Source: AP-15 sp963738185 (lineage in GTDB: Bacteria > Pseudomonadota > Alphaproteobacteria > ATCC43930 > CGMCC-115725). Taken from it: a stretch of 64,000 bases of DNA. Under the pieces are notes generated by a model. It did no database searches and was not told where the DNA came from. It saw only the letters and a program-made list of their open reading frames with translations. The translations under genes were made by a program, and so were the position numbers. The stretch spans positions 2,728,001-2,792,000 of the forward strand of contig CAVTVA010000003.1 in the NCBI GenBank assembly GCA_963738185.1, in the 5' to 3' direction. How positions within the stretch are numbered: position 1 is the first letter of the stretch; each line of letters begins with the position of its first letter. Shown piece after piece: positions 60,805 through 64,000 of this stretch.

Positions 60805-61647
60805 TCAGCCGATCGGGAAATTGTCGATCAGGCGGGTCCGCCCGAGCCTGACAGCGGCGAAGACACGTGCGGGTCCGGCGACTGCCGTCGTGACCGGGGC
60901 GAGGGTTTCGGCGTCGCGGATTTCGAGATATTCGACGCCGAACCCGGCCGCGGTCAGCGCCGCCCGGCCGCGCTCGATCTCGTGGGCGACCGTCTCTGGC
61001 TCGGATGCGAGCGCTGCGGCGAGCGCGCGCAAGACACGGGCGAGCGCGGGCGCGATGCGGCGCTCCGCCGCGGTCAGGTAGGCGTTGCGCGACGACAACG
61101 CCAGCCCATCAGCCTCGCGCACCGTCGCAACCCCCTCGACATGCACCGGCAGGTCGAGATCGCGGGCGAGCCGGCGGATCACCATCAGCTGCTGATAGTC
61201 CTTTTCGCCAAAATAGGCGCGATCCGGCATCGATTGGATCAACAATTTGGCGACTACGGTCGCGACCCCGTCGAAATGCCCGGCACGGTGCGCGCCGCAC
61301 AGCCCCTCGGTCAGCCCCGACACCCGCACCAGGGTGGCGAAGCCCGGTGGGTAGATTTCCTCGGCCGCAGGGACAAAGGCCAGATCGACTTGGCTCACGC
61401 GCAGCATGCCAAGATCGGCCGCCTCGCGCCGCGGATAGGCGCCAAGATCCTCGGCCGGCGCAAACTGCTTTGGGTTGACAAAGATCGTCGCGACCACCCG
61501 GTCGCATCCCGCCTTGGCGGCGCGGACCAGCGCCATGTGCCCGTCGTGCAATGCGCCCATCGTCGGCACCAGCGCGATGCGCTGGTCGGATTTGCGCCAT
61601 TGGGCCACGTGGCGTCTCAGCTCGGCGATCGTGCGGGCGATCTGCAA
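60805..61647 (-). CDS. panC: Pantothenate synthetase PanC
   Basis: A 280-residue enzyme joining pantoate and beta-alanine with ATP. The nucleotidyltransferase motif is VPTMGALHDGHMAL; VATIFVNPKQFAPAEDLGAYPR, YFGEKDYQQLMVIRR and GLALSSRNAYL follow. Its start is a TTG at 61647. panB and panD are not nearby. Confidence 0.95.
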   Translation of the reverse strand: MQIARTIAELRRHVAQWRKSDQRIALVPTMGALHDGHMALVRAAKAGCDRVVATIFVNPKQFAPAEDLGAYPRREAADLGMLRVSQVDLAFVPAAEEIYPPGFATLVRVSGLTEGLCGAHRAGHFDGVATVVAKLLIQSMPDRAYFGEKDYQQLMVIRRLARDLDLPVHVEGVATVREADGLALSSRNAYLTAAERRIAPALARVLRALAAALASEPETVAHEIERGRAALTAAGFGVEYLEIRDAETLAPVTTAVAGPARVFAAVRLGRTRLIDNFPIG

Positions 61648-61900
61648 CTAAGGCCTCCGTTCGCGGTCCCCATAACAGATTAGAGCCTCAGGCTCCGCGG
61701 TAAAGGCGCCTCGACCACGCTGCATCGCCGCGACAGTTGCCGGCATGGTCCGGGTTTGCGCGGCCGTCACGTTGCAGCCTGTTTATTCTTCTCGCCAAGC
61801 TGGTTAGGATCACGGTTACGAACACCTCCGAACGCCTCGGCGCGGCGGAGGAGAAAAAATCGGCGGCTTCGCGGCCGCTCGGAAAAACGGGAGGAATGCG

Positions 61901-63262
61901 ATGATCACGACACAAAGCTCCGCCGTCGCGCTGTCCGAGGCCGAGCACGCTCGGCAATTGCGCCGTGCAATGGTGGCGAGCACCGTCGGCACGATCATCG
62001 AGGCGTATGATTTTCTGCTCTACGTCCTGGTTGCTCCGCTGGTTTTTGCGAAACTGTTTTTTCCGACTTCCGACCCCTATGTCGGGATCTTGCAGGCCTT
62101 TGGCATCTACGCGGTCGGCTTTATCGCGCGCCCGATCGGCGCCGCGCTGTTCGGGCATTACGGCGACCGGATCGGGCGCAAGGTCACGTTGATCTCGACC
62201 CTGTTGCTGACCGGCTTGTCGACCTTCGCCGTCGGCTTTGTCCCGGGCTACGCGTCGATCGGCATCTGGGGCGCCGTGATCCTGACCGTGGTCCGGTTTA
62301 TCCAGGGGCTCGGGATCGGCGGCGAATGGGGCGGCGCCACCCTAATGGCGATGGAGTGGGCGCGCACCAACAAGCATCGCGGTTTTATCACCTCGTGGCC
62401 GCAATGGGGCGGCCCGGCGGGGTTGTTCCTCGCCAACCTCGCGGTGCTCGCGTTCAGCGCGATTTCCGGCAACCACTTCTTGACGTGGGGATGGCGGGTG
62501 CCGTTCTGGCTGTCGATCATCATGGTCGGGGTCGGGATGTACATTCGTCTCGGGATCCTCGAGACGCCGGTCTTCTCTCGAATTCTCGAAGAACGCCGCA
62601 CCGCGCGCGCGCCGGTGCTCGAGGTGATCAAGCGCCAGCCCAAGCAGATCATCCTGACGATGCTGGCGCGGATGGCCGAGCAAGGCCCGTTCTATGTCTA
62701 TGCCGCGTTCGTCTTCGTCTATGGAACGCGGGTCTCCGGCGCCTCGCGCAACTTCCTGCTGACCGCGGTTCTGGTCGCCACCGCGCTGTCGGCGGTCACG
62801 ACGCCTCTCTCCGGGCACATCTCGGATCTGATCGGCCGCAAACGGATGTACCTGATCGGCGCGGTCACCACCGGGGTGTTCACTTTTATCTATTTCGGGA
62901 TGATGAACAGCATGGTCCCGGCGCTGGTTTTTCTGGCGATCGTGCTGTCCTTTATCCCGCACGACATGATGTACGGCCCGCAGGCGGCGCTGATCGCCGA
63001 ATGCTTCACGCCGCGGCTGCGCTACAGCGGCTCCTCGCTCGGCTTTCACCTGTCTTCGGTCATCGCCGGCGGCCCGGCGCCGCTGATTGCGACCGCGGTC
63101 TTCGCCGCGACCCGATCGGGCTATGCGGTGGCATGCTATATCCTGTTCTGCGCGATCGTCAGCATCAGCGCCACCGCGTTCCTGCCCGATTACACCAACC
63201 GCGACGTCTCCCAGGAGCATGACGCGCCGCAAGCCGTGCCCGAGGCTGCCGCATCGTCTTGA
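61901..63262 (+). CDS. MFS transporter, metabolite:H+ symporter (MHS) type
   Basis: A 453-residue 12-helix inner-membrane symporter. Motifs are VGTIIEAYDFLLYV at the first helix, GHYGDRIGRKVTLI, VRFIQGLGIGGEWGGATLMAMEW and SDLIGRKRMYLIG in the second half. Close to proline/betaine, shikimate or alpha-ketoglutarate carriers; the substrate is unknown. AACGGGAGGAATGCG gives a ribosome site for the ATG at 61901. Confidence 0.9.
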   Translation: MITTQSSAVALSEAEHARQLRRAMVASTVGTIIEAYDFLLYVLVAPLVFAKLFFPTSDPYVGILQAFGIYAVGFIARPIGAALFGHYGDRIGRKVTLISTLLLTGLSTFAVGFVPGYASIGIWGAVILTVVRFIQGLGIGGEWGGATLMAMEWARTNKHRGFITSWPQWGGPAGLFLANLAVLAFSAISGNHFLTWGWRVPFWLSIIMVGVGMYIRLGILETPVFSRILEERRTARAPVLEVIKRQPKQIILTMLARMAEQGPFYVYAAFVFVYGTRVSGASRNFLLTAVLVATALSAVTTPLSGHISDLIGRKRMYLIGAVTTGVFTFIYFGMMNSMVPALVFLAIVLSFIPHDMMYGPQAALIAECFTPRLRYSGSSLGFHLSSVIAGGPAPLIATAVFAATRSGYAVACYILFCAIVSISATAFLPDYTNRDVSQEHDAPQAVPEAAASS

Positions 63263-63453
63263 GATCAGGATGCGGGCGCACGGCGTGGCGGATACTTCCG
63301 GGCCGCCGGGCCTACGGCACCGGCGACGAGGATCCGAACCCCGTCAATAAGCGCGCGATTTCGGCTTGCCGGGGAAGCCCGAAGGGTTAATCATGGCCTC
63401 CCAACCGACAGGCAACCGGGGAATGTCGGCCTAAACCTGAGGGAGGAATGACA

Positions 63454-63756
63454 ATGAGGAAACTTGCGATTTTGCTGGCGCTGGGGGTGGTGGGATTGCC
63501 GTCCTTCGCAAGAGCGGCCGACGTTGTGACTGAAATGTGCCAGGTCAACACCAACAGTGCGAAGCAGCTCTTGGCCTTCATTGAGGCCAGCGCAGGGATC
63601 AATCTACCGTTTTCGTGTAAAGGGGCTTCGGCCAATTGTACTCAGTGTGATGCGGATTTGCTATCCGAGGGCTTTAAACTTTCGAAAGCGACCCAATCCA
63701 ACATGAATCCCTACTTTGTTTTCACGAGGGAGAGGGGGGAGAGTAGGGAACGCTGA
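63454..63756 (+). CDS. Small secreted Cys-containing protein, C-terminus probably altered by a repeat
   Basis: A 100-residue protein with a signal peptide (KLAILLALGVVGLPSFARA) cleaved before ADVV. The mature part has four Cys residues (EMCQ, FSCK, NCTQC), which could form two disulfides in the periplasm. The last residues (TRERGESRER) coincide with the beginning of a family-B repeat at 63720, so the natural C-terminus is probably displaced. The ATG at 63454, eight bases after GGAGG, is better placed than that at 63448. No family recognised. Confidence 0.6.
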   Translation: MRKLAILLALGVVGLPSFARAADVVTEMCQVNTNSAKQLLAFIEASAGINLPFSCKGASANCTQCDADLLSEGFKLSKATQSNMNPYFVFTRERGESRER

Positions 63757-63893
63757 CGCACTCGCCGAGCTGACGCCGCACTGAAATTTTAGGGGAGGGG
63801 GCGGCTTCGTCTGCCTCTTCTTCCATATAGCCATTTGAACCGGAAAATCTCCCCCTCTTTGCCTCTCCCCCGAGGGGGAGCAAGACAGTCCAG
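63720..63893. repeat. Family-B-like repeat at the right end
   Basis: GAGGGAGAGGGGGGAGAG near 63725 and the complementary CTCCCCCTCTTTGCCTCTCCCCC at 63849–63871 form a long imperfect stem. The right side has the tight palindrome CTCCCCCGAGGGGGAG (63865–63880). About 100 bases between them carry no gene. Confidence 0.7.
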
Positions 63894-63921
63894 CCCGTCC
63901 CTGCGGGCCGCGCCGGAGCCT

Positions 63922-64000
63922 CTAGAAGCGCATTTTGAAACTGGCCGTATCGTACCCGGTTGGCCGTGAAGCCAGCCAGAGGCACCCCGTCGCCAAGCCT
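63922..64000 (-). CDS. Partial C-terminus ending in Phe, possibly an outer-membrane barrel protein
   Basis: The minus strand reads in from the window edge with RPTGYDTASFKMRF and a stop at 63922. The closing strand with a final Phe is typical of outer-membrane beta-barrel proteins. Only about 25 codons are visible, so this is a weak call. Another frame (to 63722) stays open but passes through the repeat. Confidence 0.35.
   Translation of the reverse strand, partial: GLATGCLWLASRPTGYDTASFKMRF

Overview
The window is high-GC chromosomal DNA with the gene order and control signals of an alphaproteobacterium, most like the Rhodospirillales side of the class (inference). The evidence is an rnpB–mraZ–dcw cluster that continues into lpxC–bamD–recN–ligA, an FtsZ ending in a canonical FtsA-binding tail, meso-DAP-type MurE, and an alphaproteobacterial LexA box (GAAC-N7-GAAC) in front of an imuA–imuB–dnaE2 mutagenesis cassette.

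Layout. 1–4100: partial DHA2 MFS exporter (minus), metal amidohydrolase, EamA transporter, exported beta-helix protein. 4206–4695: promoter and RNase P RNA. 5172–5396: small ribbon-helix-helix regulator. 5764–23241: promoter with four MraZ-type boxes, then the division and cell-wall cluster mraZ, rsmH, ftsL, ftsI, murE, murF, mraY, ftsW, murG, murC, murB, ddl, ftsQ, ftsA, ftsZ, mostly with overlapping stops and starts. murD is absent from its usual place between mraY and ftsW. 23441–29355: lpxC, bamD, recN, ligA. 29365–40785: accessory genes, namely a TonB-like protein, NRAMP-like transporter, lone hydantoinase B, SDR, gly-zipper lipoprotein, LLM oxidoreductase, aldo/keto reductase, Phd–VapC-type toxin–antitoxin pair, FMN reductase, aminotransferase and several tiny proteins. 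40926–47397: SOS-controlled imuA–imuB–dnaE2, riddled with palindromic repeat insertions. 47456–50879 (minus): comEC and an aerolysin-like pore-former. 51044–58809: class III aminotransferase, a complete 23-codon mini-gene with its own promoter and terminator, a MetE-C-like protein, YsnF- and YidB-like proteins, two gene remnants, an ATP-dependent DNA ligase, a thioesterase and a Tyr/Gly/Trp/His-rich secreted protein. 58846–64000: purC, two tandem tRNA-Val-like genes, an orphan ThDP enzyme subunit, panC, an MHS transporter and a repeat-rich end.

Two patterns stand out. First, two palindromic repeat families have entered imuA, imuB and dnaE2 at least eight times. In dnaE2 all four insertions keep the frame, as Rickettsia palindromic elements do. 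In imuA and imuB they shift the frame, so that the imuA N-terminal part now reads through into imuB. Second, four genes (murE, murC, comEC and the TonB-like gene) are split by single-base frame changes. Three of the four are one extra T on the coding strand. As murE and murC should be essential, sequence error is the leading explanation.

All calls rest on reading the sequence and translations by eye. No database search, alignment or folding program was run.
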